This document shows positions 54,042 to 64,000 of a DNA stretch of 64,000 nucleotides, piece after piece (within the stretch, counting starts at the first letter, position 1; every line of letters begins with the position of its first letter). The position numbers and the translations under genes are program-made. The DNA comes from Capsaspora owczarzaki ATCC 30864. Taxonomy: Eukaryota; Opisthokonta; Filasterea. Under the pieces are notes generated by a model. That model was not told the DNA's origin. It saw only the letters and a program-made list of their open reading frames with translations, and searched no databases. Location of the stretch: NCBI RefSeq assembly GCF_000151315.2, contig NW_011887301.1, forward strand, positions 1,097,618 to 1,161,617, read 5' to 3'.

Positions 54042-56779
54042 TTAATGCTTGGCGGGGGCAGCGGCGGGAGCGGCAGCAGCAGCAGCAGCGGGTTGCTCGT
54101 TAATCTCGGGCTTCATGGCGGGGAAGAGCAAAACTTCCTTGATGTTGTTCGAGTCGGTCAAGAACATGGTCAGACGGTCGAGACCCATGCCCCAGCCACC
54201 GGTCGGGGGCAGACCAAACTCGAGCGAGGTGCAGAACACCTCGTCAATAACTTGTGCTTCGTCGTCACCAGCAGCCTTATCCTGAAGGAGAAAAAAGCGT
54301 TTGCGAAACAACAAAATTAGCGATGTTGACCAGGGAACGAACATCGAGGGTTGAAAAACAAATCAACAACAAATCACAAACCTTGGCCTGGTCGTCGAAC
54401 ATCTTGCGCTGGTAAATGGGGTCGTTCAACTCAGTGTAGGCGTTGCAAACCTCCTTCTTGCTGACGAACAGCTCGAAGCGCTCAGTCAGACCGGGGATGG
54501 AGCGGTGCCTGTCAAGCGACAAAAGAAGGCAAGTTAGTCTCATAAGTCGAATCTACAGAACTTGTTGAAAAGAGGCAAAAAAAAAAAATCAATGGCAAAC
54601 ACGTACCACTTGGCAAGAGGACTCATGAGCTGCGGGTGATCGCAAATGAAGGTCGGGTTGATGCACTCAACCTCGAGGAAATCACCGACGAGCTTGTCAA
54701 GCAGACGAGCGCTGGTGCGCGGTGGCGTGCACTCGACGTTGTGCTTGATGCACAGCTCGCTGAGGAACTTGTTGGTCGCTGGCAGGCCAGAGAGGTACAG
54801 ACAAACAAGCAGACACACGCACACAAAAAAGTCAGCACCGGAAGACCAACCAAACTAAACAAAACAAAACCAAAAATCGAAAACACGCACAGTCCGAAAG
54901 CAGTTGGTCTGCTGGTGGGAACTTGACGTTGAGCTTCTTCTCGAGATCGGCAATCATGCTGAAGCGGCGGAAGGGAGGGGTAAAGTCAATCTTGATGGCA
55001 GGCTCAGTGGGGCCTTGCGGGTGGTACTCGATGACGTATCCGCCAGTAATGTACTTGACCATGCCAGAGAGGAGGGTCTCGGTGATGGACATGAGGTCGT
55101 TGTAGTCGGCGTAGGCCATGTAGAACTCGCAAGTGGTGAACTCGGGGTTGTGGGTGAGATCGATGCCTTCGTTGCGGAACTGGCGGCCAATCTCGTACAC
55201 GCGATCGAGACCACCGACGACAAGCTGCTTGAGGTAGAGCTCGGGGGCAATGCGCATGAACAGGTTCATGTTCAGGTCGTTGTGGTGGGTGATGAAGGGC
55301 TTGGCAGTGGCACCGCCGGCAATCATGTTCATCATGGGGGTCTCAACCTCGAGGAAGCCGAGCTGATCGAGGAAGCGGCGCAGGTAGTTGATAATCTTGT
55401 TGCGGACGACAAACTTGTTGCGGGTGGCGTCGTTGAGCATGAGGTCGAGGTATCGCTGGCGGTATCGGAGCTCCTGGTCCTTGAGGCCAAAGTGCAGGGT
55501 CGGCAATACTCGCAGGCAGGGCGACAGCAGGGTGAGCTCGACGGGGAAGATGCTCAACTCGCCACGCTTGGACTTGCCAGGGTGGCCACGAACGCCAATG
55601 ATATCACCACGGCGGAAGCGGGCGTTAATCTTGCCAAAGTCGCCCTCCAGGGTGCGAGCATCAGCCATAACCTAAAGAAATGTTGCGAGATGATGCAACA
55701 CGTGTCAGAAACATGGTTGTGTCAGGGCGTTTTCTGGTGAGAATGTGAACGAGCCAAGCAGCACACACACAAAAACCGGCAGACATGTCCACGCTGAAAA
55801 TCGACTGCTTTGAAGCAGGAACCATTTCAGCAGGAGAGTCTGTTGTTTTTGCACACATACCTGAATCTTGACGCCCTCGCCGCGGAGGTCGTAGAAGATG
55901 AGCTTGGCGCCAGACTCACGCTTGGAGTAGATGCGACCAGCGACCGAGACGGTGACATCAGTGAGCGACGAGCCCTCAGCAAGTCCGCCGTACCTGCGCA
56001 ATAACAGAGGAGAGAGTGAGTGAGAGAGAGTGAGAGTAAGTGAGTGAGCCACGTTAGCACAGTGAGAGGAGGAAAGAGACACACGAGGGTGGAATAGTCC
56101 ACGGACTCAACAAATGGTAGCACGCAGCCACACGGATTAGTGAGCGCCGCGTATGATAATCTCCGCGCGTGTGTCCATTTTCCAATACCTCGGATTTCTT
56201 TTTTTTTTTCTTTTTTTTTTTTGGTTTTTGTTTTCTTTCCACTTGAATCCGCACTGTTCCGGTCCAGCCGTTCTGAAATCGCTCCACCTTGTTGCGATGT
56301 GAATGGTGCGACAGTTCGAATACAAGAGTGGCGACTTGCGACGCACTCGCAGAATGGGCAATGCATTGAAGCCCCTCCATTGAAGAAGCGCATGTGCGCG
56401 ATCTCGCTTTTTTATTATTTTTTATTGTTGATCTTCCATTGTGTTTTGTCTCTGAGTTTGAATCGCTGTCTTCTGAGCGACTTTTGTGCCGAGTAACGTT
56501 GTCGTGAAGTGTGATTCAAACAAAAGCTTGGTCGAACGGGAGCGAAGAACGAGAGAGAGAGAGAGAGCGAGAAGGGACGTACTTTTCAATATACTCGGTC
56601 AGACCGGTCGAGACGGTGAACTTGTGTGGGTAGGCAGGGATGCCCTCCGCAGCGAGCTGCTGGACAGCCGCGCAACGGTTGTTAAAGTACGCGCGGGGAT
56701 CGATTTCCTCGTCCGCAGCAGCAGCAGCAGCAGCCGGAGCAGCGGCAGCCGGAGCCTTCTCTTGCTTGGCGCCAGACAT
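54042..56779 (-). CDS. KARS1: Lysyl-tRNA synthetase, class II
   Basis: Charges tRNA-Lys with lysine. 549 residues in six exons: 56779-56583, 55993-55861, 55671-54891, 54778-54607, 54508-54382 and 54281-54042; phases agree. An Ala-rich start is followed by the anticodon-binding OB fold ([22 protein letters not shown]). Class II motif 1 lies around [10 protein letters not shown], motif 2 around [20 protein letters not shown], and motif 3 is [12 protein letters not shown]. The C-terminus [19 protein letters not shown] is nearly identical to the animal enzyme. No mitochondrial presequence is seen, so this looks like the cytosolic form. It diverges from the next gene by 161 bp. Confidence 0.97.
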
Positions 56780-56940
56780 TGTGATTTCGTAGAATGGAAA
56801 AGATAGAGTGAAATTCTACAATGAATGTTATTCCCTGTTTTGAGTGAGAAGGATGTCAATGATCAAACATCTTTTATTTTGATAGTTTGCTTGCTCAGTT
56901 CTTTTTTTTTTTGTTTTTGTTTTTTTGTAGGTCTGATTGA

Positions 56941-59900
56941 ATGAGCGATTCGGTGGAAGCGAGCCAGAGCTCGAGTCAGAGCCAGAGCGAGAGTCAGCCA
57001 GTCGCTGCTCCAGCTCCAGCCAGTCCTCCGGCCACCGCTGCCGCCGCCGTCACCGCAGCATCGCCTGCACCAGCACCAGCAGCAACGCCTTCTCCCACTC
57101 CCGCCACAGAATCCGCCGCCGCCGCCCCAGCCGCCCCAGCCGCCGAGCAGCAGCCTGCAGGTGAGATTCTCCCTTCGAAAGCCCTTTTCGATTGCGGCTC
57201 CTTCTCTGCGCTCCGCTCCGTTCGTCTGCGCTGCCACTCCAAAACGCGCCATGCAAAACAAACGGAAACAACCCGTCGTTCGAAACACAATCGTCTTTGT
57301 GTTGAAACGTCGAACGACTGAACGACTGAACTTTTTTTTTTTTTTTTTTTTTTTTCGTTTGTTTGCTTTGTTTCATCATTCAAAAAAGCAGCAAAATTTC
57401 CAGCGATCTTTTTTTTTTTTTTTCGAATTTTCGCTCGATTTTTTTGATTTTGATTTTGCTCACTTTTTTTGTGTGTGTGTTTTTGATTGAAATGCTTTGG
57501 TTTTGAAAACAACGAAAACGATGGGAAATTTAGGAACATCAGCGTCGAGCGAGCAGACAAAGAGCGCGACGGGTGGCGAAGTTACAACGACGACTGCCGC
57601 TGGTGACGCGACTGCCCAGGCAGCCAGCAGCCCGCAGCCGCAGCCGAGCGATGGCAACACATCTGGCGCTTCTTCTGCTACGAACGCGGCGCAGGACGGC
57701 GGCAAGAAGGACGCTGCCAAAGCGCCGCGGGAACGGCCGCCGCGCGAGCCAAAGCAAGCGCGAGCGCCAAAGGAGCCCAAGGACGCCAAGGACGCCAAGG
57801 ATGCCAAGGACGGAGCAAAGGACGCCAAGGAGCCCAAGGACGGAGCAAAGGATTCAAAGGAGCCGAAAGACGGAGCAAAGGAGCCCCGAGCACCCAAAGA
57901 GCCCCGAGAACCTCGAGAGCCCCGAGAACCCAAGGCCGCAGCTGCACCCAAAGAGCCAAAGGATGCCAAGGATAAGGCGTCGTCGTCGCAACAAAAGCCC
58001 GCCGCCAAGGGAGCTAAAGACACCACAGAGGGCAAGCCGGCAGCAGCGAAAGACAGCAAATCTGGCGTTCCCGCACCGTCCGGTGGTTTGCAGCATGCCT
58101 CGTCGTCCTCCTCAAAGGACCGTGCTTCTGCTGCTGCTGCTGCTGCTGCTGCGACGACTGCATCTGCGCATGCATCCACCAACAGCACCTCGCATCACGA
58201 CCGCTCGCATCGGTCTGGTGCGACCACCGCTCCCGCCACATCATCCGCCGCCGTCTCCTCACACACGTCACACACGGCTCCATCAGCGGCAATTCACGCC
58301 TCTCCACAGCTCCATCACAGCACGACCTCCCCGGCTTCTGTGCCGGTGAATGAGCTCCAGCAACACAGCGTGCTCCACTTGGTCTCGTCAGGGCGCTACA
58401 ATGAGCGCAAGCGTCGCGTGCTTGTGGTGAACGACGTTCGGGGCAAGCTTTCCCTGCTCGTTCAGCTTGCACAGCACGAGCAGGCGGACATTGTGATCAA
58501 CACTGGCAACTTTGGCTTTTACGACGACACGAGCTACTCGACCATGTTGTTCAAGGATTTGCAAAACCGCATCGTCAAGTCCACCCGCAACATCCAGACC
58601 AAGACCTTGACCAGCGAAATGAACGAGCCTGATCTGCGCAAGTACGGCCGCACCAACCACAGCTTGAGCGAGCTGCCCCTCTATCTTCGCGGCGAGCGCA
58701 CTCTCCATGTGCCCATTTACACCATCTGGGGCCAGCACGAGGATGTGCGTGTGCTTGAAAAGTTCCGCTCTGGCGATTACGCCGTCAAGAACCTGCACGT
58801 GCTGGACGAACGAAACTCCTTTCGCATTGACAATCTGCGCCTGTTCGGCTTGGGCGGCGACCTTACTTACAGCAAGTTGCTCGACTCGGGCACGACATCC
58901 TCCATTGCTGGCGACAACTGCCGAGCATGGACGACCTTTCTTCAGATCGCCGAGCTGCTGGCCTTGGCTCGTCAGACCCAGGATCCAGCGATTGTGCGTC
59001 CAGCAGCCACCCACTCTGGTGCGTCCCATTCCGCTGCCCCGCGAGACCCGATCCCGGTCACCAGGATTTTGGTGAGCCACGTTGGCTCTGGTGCCGATGC
59101 TTTGATTACGCGCATTGCTTCCGAAATCCATGTGAGTTTTGTGGCCATTTTTTTTTGTTGTTGCTGTTGTTGTTGTTGTTGTTGTTGTTGTTGCTGTTGT
59201 TGTTGTTGTTCTTTTTGCGGCAAGATTGTGGGCTCACGGCTGCGATTGATGTGGCGGGATTTGTCCAACTGTAATAGGCCGACTACACGATCAGCGGCAG
59301 CGTCCTCAGCACCTCCTGCTTGTCGTACACAAACTCGCAGGTCATGTCCCAAGAGCTGTACCATGCTCGACTGGCAACTTGCACCGAGGCCCTTCAGACC
59401 ATCTGGAACCAGGTGCACGAGACTCTCCGTCAAGGCTGCACACCTGAAGAACTCGGTACGTGTTGTCGTTTGCTCGATTTGCAGATGTTGTGTCAACAAT
59501 GCAAAATGTCCTGACAAACCGTGTACTGTTGAATTCTTTGTTGTGTTTTTGGCTGCTGTGGCGTTGGTTTTAGCTCTTATTTCGTCGGTGATGACCATGG
59601 TGCGCCAACCCGTGACTGACGCCAGTTGGTCCTCCACTGTTCACCACATTCTGCCCAGCTGGGAGACTGGATATGCCGTCCTTGCTGTTGACCAGAAGGG
59701 GCGCATTGCTTCTGAGATGTACTCTGAAGGTAAGCCAGTTTATCTGACGAATGCATGGTTTCCGTCGAAAGCAGAAAAGCTCACCGACACATGCTTTTGT
59801 TGTTGTTTTTTCAAGGTGTCGACCGCATCAAGCGTCGTGCTGCACCGGAGACCGCCAAGCACCACACACGCGCGAGCTCGTCCATTGTCACCAACCTTCC

Positions 59901-60758
59901 TGGCCGCACGAATGGCGAAACTCGCGAGCGTCGGGAACCGCGCACTGCACCGACTTCCACCAGCGCTGGGCACGCGCACGCTGCTCCCTCTGGTGCTGCC
60001 AGCAGCGGCAAAGACTCCGCACTTCAGTTCCCCTTTACTGCGTTCATGAAGCCCGTTCCTTCCACCACCACGGAGGAGCAGATTCGCGATTTCTTTGCTG
60101 GTTTGCCGGTACGACGTGCATTGTTATTGTCTTTTTTGCTTGTTTCTGTTGCCTTTTGAAGAAGGACTCAACACTGAGCATTTTTGATTTGTTCGTTTTA
60201 CGTGCAGATCACAAGCGTCTACCTTGTCAATGCCAGGGGCTTTGCTCACGTCGATTTCAATGATGCTGACGCGTTGCTTGCTGCCATCAAATTGACAAAC
60301 ACGGTAGGAGATTGTTCTTGAGTGATTTTCTCATTTTCGTTTGGTGCTGCCGTCACTTATTTTCCACACTCGTTGTTCTTGGGTTTTTTTCTCCTTCTCC
60401 TTGACAGAAATTCCTCGGCGGAGAGGAAGTGTCCATCGAGATTTCGCGTCCCCATTGTACGTTTTCAAGTTGAACTTTGACCTGTTTCCCCCCCCCTCTC
60501 CTCTTTTGAAACACCCGACTCATTTTTTTCACTTGTTTCACTTTTGTTCTCCTTGTCACAGCTACGAAGCCTGGAATCCGCCCAGCGTTGGGAGGCAGCA
60601 GCTCTTCTACCGGTTCCAGCCAGAATTCGTCCTCGTACAACGGAAGCACGCCCTTATTTTCGCAGAGAGGCAGCCGCTCCGAGTACAGCGGCGAGCGCAA
60701 GCCGCGTGAAGGCCAAACGTCGGCTGCTGGCCACAAGGATTCCCGTCCCTCCAAGTAA
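56941..60758 (+). CDS. Degenerate calcineurin-like phosphoesterase (DUF2433-like) with C-terminal RRM
   Basis: A protein of 928 residues. Exons: 56941-57160, 57534-59131, 59278-59455, 59574-59729, 59816-60108, 60208-60303, 60408-60456 and 60562-60758. Residues 1-360 are Ala/Pro then Lys/Glu/Asp/Pro-rich repeats (KDAKD, KEPKDGAK). About 360-610 is a metallophosphoesterase-like domain as in fungal DUF2433 proteins. Metal-site motifs are altered: NDVRG where DxH is usual, TGNFGF where GDxxD is usual, WGQHED where GNHE is usual. About 788-863 is an RRM (FPFTAFMKPVPSTTTEEQIRDFF, ARGFAHVDFNDADALLAAIKL). It may be an RNA-binding pseudoenzyme; no catalysis is claimed. Exon 1 is supported by phase (G+GA), but ATG 57521 could be an alternative start. 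Confidence 0.82.
59157..59211 (+). repeat. GTT/GCT trinucleotide repeat in intron
   Basis: Lies in intron 2 (59132-59277) of the phosphoesterase-RRM gene, between donor and acceptor. Confidence 0.85.
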
Positions 60759-61062
60759 CACCTGTTACCCCAAACAAATCTCCCTTTCGTTTCGATTTCT
60801 CTTCCCGCCTCTTTCTCGCCCCTTCTTTTTTTTTTTTTGGTTCACAGCTGCCATTTCTGAAACAGTGTTTTGCTTGTAGAACGTGTCCCCTGTTTCTCCA
60901 TCACAATTACAAAAAGGGCAAACAAATCAGACTCTATTCACACTTTTTCATTCTCACACGTTTGCAAGAACAACAAGAGCAGCACTAGCAACAACCAGCT
61001 CAAGCTGCCCTGCAAAAAAACAAACCATGCTCCTACATTCAAGGACCAAGAACTCGAGCTGT
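60759..61062. other. Convergent 3' region
   Basis: The 304 bp between two convergent stop codons. No gene seen. Confidence 0.5.
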
Positions 61063-62461
61063 TCAAATCAGAGTGACATCCTCGCCTTGCACAAGGCGGC
61101 TCTTCATGCGCCAAATGTCCTGAATCTTAATGTGCTCGTCAGTGCGCAGCTTGGCCTTGGCCATTTCCTCAATCTCGCGGGCAAGCTCCTCGCGGGGGCC
61201 GCCCGTGACATCAATGTACGAGCACTCGCCGGCAGAGGCATAGTGGCCGCTGATGGCCTTGCGGTAGCCCGAGGTCTTGTTGGCGCCGGAGCCGTGGATG
61301 AGAATCGGGTGGAAGAAGACCGTGTCGCCAGGTTCCATCTCGAGGTAGACAAGGTCGCCCTTCTCCTGCTGCGCCGACTTGATGCCGTGGTAGGCCTTGT
61401 TCACGCCGCCCTCCCACTCCGGGTAGCCGTGCTCGAGAAGCTCGCCCTTGTGGGTGCCCGGGAGAACGACGAGGCAGCCGTTGGCGCGCGTGACTGGCTC
61501 CATCGCAGTCCAGGAGCAGCAGATGCGGTTGGCAGGCTCCATCGGGAAGTAGACGAGGTCCTGGTGGAGCGGATGGCGGCCCGTGGGGCCCACATCCGGG
61601 GGCTTGTTGATCAGCATCGTGTGGATGGTGCGAATGTTGGGCCCAGTGAAGCACTGCACGTACTTGAGCACCTCGGGCAGCTGGCAGTAGCGGAAGAGGT
61701 CGGGATCGTCCTGGAAGTCCTGCACCTTGGTGACGGCGCGCTCGCCCTTCAGGCCCTTTTGCTTGGCCAGCGTCACGTCGCGCATGACGGTGGTGGTCGA
61801 GAAGCGTTCCTTCTCGCCGTTGCAGAGCTGCGGAAAATTTGGAAAGGCGACAAACACAGAGTGAGAGGTCGCGAATTTGGATTTCCAAATGGTGACGGGT
61901 GGATGTTTACCGCAACAAAGTGATCCTTGATTTCATTGAGGACGCTGGGATCGATGAGTTTCTTGACCAGCAGGAACCTGTGAGCAATAATTCGTACCAG
62001 AATCTGAGCTGCCTGTATTTCCGAATTCTGGATGAAAAATGCGAGAGATTTCCCCCTCTCCATTGAAGCCTGTTGCTGTGGAGGTGCAAAAAAACAATCT
62101 CTGTTGTTGATGTTTACCCATTGTCTTCGTAGAACCGGCGTTGCTCGCGGGTGAGAATGGTCGACGCAATGTCATGAGTGTACTTGAGCTTGTTGCCCTT
62201 GGCTGGCTGCTGCGTCGTGAGCGCAGCGGCAGCGCAGTCAGCGGTTCCGAACGACGCATGTCTAAGGCCAACAAACCAACAGGAAGTTCGAGGTCAGTGG
62301 TCGGAAGGTCGGAGCAGGAAGACGGAAGAAGGAAGCGGGGAAGGAAGCGGAAGAGGAGGAGCATCAAAAGCGGAAGTGGGCGCTGCGCCACCCCGCTCCC
62401 GCCGCCGCCGCCGCCACGATGCGCCGCAGAATCGCGTTGGTGAAGGTGCGACATGTGTTGA
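61063..62461 (-). CDS. PHYH: Phytanoyl-CoA dioxygenase (PHYH) family
   Basis: An Fe(II)/2-oxoglutarate oxygenase. It is very close to human PHYH, which 2-hydroxylates phytanoyl-CoA in peroxisomal alpha-oxidation. Firm exons: 62261-62118 (LTREQRRFYEDNG), 61977-61911 (FLLVKKLIDPSVLNEI) and 61827-61063. The iron ligands are HQD in GRHPLHQDLVYFP and the distal His in HPILIHGSGANKTSG; the 2-oxoglutarate Arg is in GYRKAISGHY. NGCLVVLPGTHKGEL and EWEGGVNKAYHGI match PHYH block by block. The 5' end is unresolved. A possible first exon at 62461-62415 keeps phase but has a poor donor (GTGGCG), and no clear PTS2 peroxisome signal is visible. Confidence 0.88.
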
Positions 62462-63463
62462 CATGTGCTGCGCAATACACGCTGAGGGGGGAAAAGCAAC
62501 ACAAACACGAATCCAATGGTAATAAATAAAAATAATCATAAATTGCGAAGATAAATAAACGCCGGCTCAAATTTTGTACTGTTTTTGCGTTGAACGACGA
62601 GCGGAGCGGAGCGGAGCGGAGATGGAAGGGGGGAGAAATACAATGTGTTGGCAAAGAACAACAAGGTAAAATAATAAGGAGGGGAGGGCGTTACTGCGGC
62701 GCGAGGTGTCCGAGAGTGACTGCCAGACGAGCAGCAGCGGACGAGGAGGACGAAGAAGACGAAAAAGACATTGAAGGAGGGGAAAAAGACTGAAAATACA
62801 ACAAAAAATCGCCAACAACTTCCGCCTTCTTCCGCCTCGCGTCCAAACCGGCGAGAGTGGCGATATTGCGAATCAAGGGCAAGTGCTCGCTCTGACGCGG
62901 CATCAGATGTGACGTGGAATTTGGCGAGCAAGCCGAGCGTGGCGTCTTGTGTTTTTGATTGTGAAAGATAAAAACACACAAGCTTCGTTTCGTTTGATCT
63001 GAGTGCGCCTGTCGGCTTTTGCTGAAACCCTGAGAACTGCAACACAGTTCCTCCCAATCATCACCAAGTTCTTCGTGCAGAGTTCGAGAACATCGCGTAA
63101 AGTGCAATAGCGACTCTTCAGACGCCACCACATTGATGCAAATAGGTTACAACCAACTAACTCACAAGATGGCGAACGAGTGATGGGATTAAATTGAAGT
63201 ACAAACACGCAGGGCTAAAAGGCAACCAGGCAGCAATCAAGCAACCCGGATGAAGCCCCCCACGAACCAAAAAAACAACAAGAAGAAAACAAATCGATCA
63301 AAACGCAAGCAAAATGTACAAGCAGTCCAAAAACCCTTGTCCTTTGTTCACACTGACGGAAAGCCTAATGGGACACAGATAGGCTGACAACGCGAAGGGG
63401 GGGGGGGAACAGAAAACAAGAGCACGTCCTTGCCTAGAAAACCACGAGGATTGGTTTTTGTTT
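62462..63463. other. Intergenic between PHYH and subtilase
   Basis: About 1 kb. Holds a short GAGCG repeat (about 62601-62620) and no recognisable gene. It includes the 3' untranslated region of the subtilase and the PHYH promoter. Confidence 0.5.
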
Positions 63464-63791
63464 TTAGCAAGACAGGTAGAGGAGCTTGTTGGGGGAGCCA
63501 GTGCCCGAGTTGGTGACCACGTCGAGGGTGGTGGTGGCAAGGAGCTCGGCCTCAACCTGGGCGGGGGTCCAGGCGAGGTTGGCAGAGAGGATGGCAGCGG
63601 CAACACCGGCGACGGCGGGGGAGGCCATCGAGGTGCCCGAGATGGTGTTGGTGGCGGTGGTCGAGCCAATCCAGGTGGAGGTAATGTCCTGGCCGGGGGC
63701 AAAGACATCGACGCAGGTGCCAAAGTTGGAGAAGGAGGCGCGGGCATCCTTGATGGTGGTGGCGCCAGTGGTGGTGGCAAGAGGGGCGGAG

Positions 63792-63826
<35 letters not shown>

Positions 63827-64000
63827 ACCGGCGGCGACGGCGGCAAAGACGCCAGCCTTGACGAGGTTGTCCATGGCAGTGTTCATGGCGGTGGACTTGG
63901 AGCCGCCGAGCGAGAGGTTGGCAACGGAGGGCTTCTTGTTGGCCTTGGCCTGAGCGGCAACCCAGTCAACGCCAGCAATGACGCCAGCAGTGGAGCCAGA
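63464..64000 (-). CDS. Subtilisin-like serine protease, proteinase K type (3' part, cut by window end)
   Basis: Open frame from the window edge to the stop at 63464, about 178 C-terminal residues. The catalytic Ser box NTISGTSMASPAVAG and the oxyanion-hole Asn in AVAAGNENQNAC are present. VANLSLGG and CVDVFAPGQDI are typical of the S8A proteinase K group. The Asp and His boxes, prodomain and signal peptide must lie beyond position 64000. Family members are usually secreted or vacuolar. No sign of breakage in the part seen. Confidence 0.93.

Overview
This window is nuclear DNA from a eukaryote with a compact, gene-dense, intron-bearing genome. It carries sixteen well-supported protein genes, about one per 4 kb, on both strands. 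Introns are mostly short (60-150 bp) with GT-AG ends; three use GC-AG. Many proteins carry poly-Ser, poly-Gln or Ala/Pro inserts, and long A/T tracts sit between genes. The gene set (tetraspanin, TNFR-like cysteine-rich receptor, R-SNARE, RasGEF, USP48, NUB1, Pol kappa, HOP2, HAM1-like protein) fits a unicellular relative of animals and fungi. A filasterean such as Capsaspora is my best guess, but that is inference from gene content, not a match I could run. No rRNA, tRNA, CRISPR or bacterial feature was seen.

Layout. 0.6-8 kb: CHMP5/Vps60 (minus) and a tetraspanin (plus) share a divergent promoter; a TNFR-like receptor (minus) follows. 9-16 kb: DNA polymerase kappa (minus) diverges from NAA35/MAK10 (plus). 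16.8-25 kb: a large IPT-ankyrin-LRR fusion protein (plus) converges on NUB1 (minus, broken by a 415-base assembly gap). 25-31.6 kb: a pyrimidine-rich intergenic stretch leads into a 1623-residue RasGEF. 31.7-35 kb: the most unusual region. The 5' end of the meiotic gene HOP2 is present twice as about 386-bp direct repeats, with an antisense P-loop NTPase gene between them; only the second copy runs on into the rest of HOP2. 35-46 kb: USP48, ADP/ATP carrier and synaptobrevin, all minus. 47-53 kb: a secreted PqaA/AprA-family protein and a HAM1-like lipid-binding-fold protein, both minus. 54-64 kb: lysyl-tRNA synthetase (minus) diverges from a degenerate phosphoesterase-RRM protein (plus); then phytanoyl-CoA dioxygenase (minus) and the 3' part of a proteinase K-like subtilase (minus) cut by the window end.

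There is no operon logic. Several functions group loosely: membrane traffic (CHMP5, tetraspanin, synaptobrevin, HAM1-like), ubiquitin/NEDD8 turnover (USP48, NUB1), DNA repair and meiosis (Pol kappa, HOP2), signalling (receptor, RasGEF). Exon boundaries were worked out by hand from splice sites, reading phase and remembered family alignments, so they are models, not transcript evidence.
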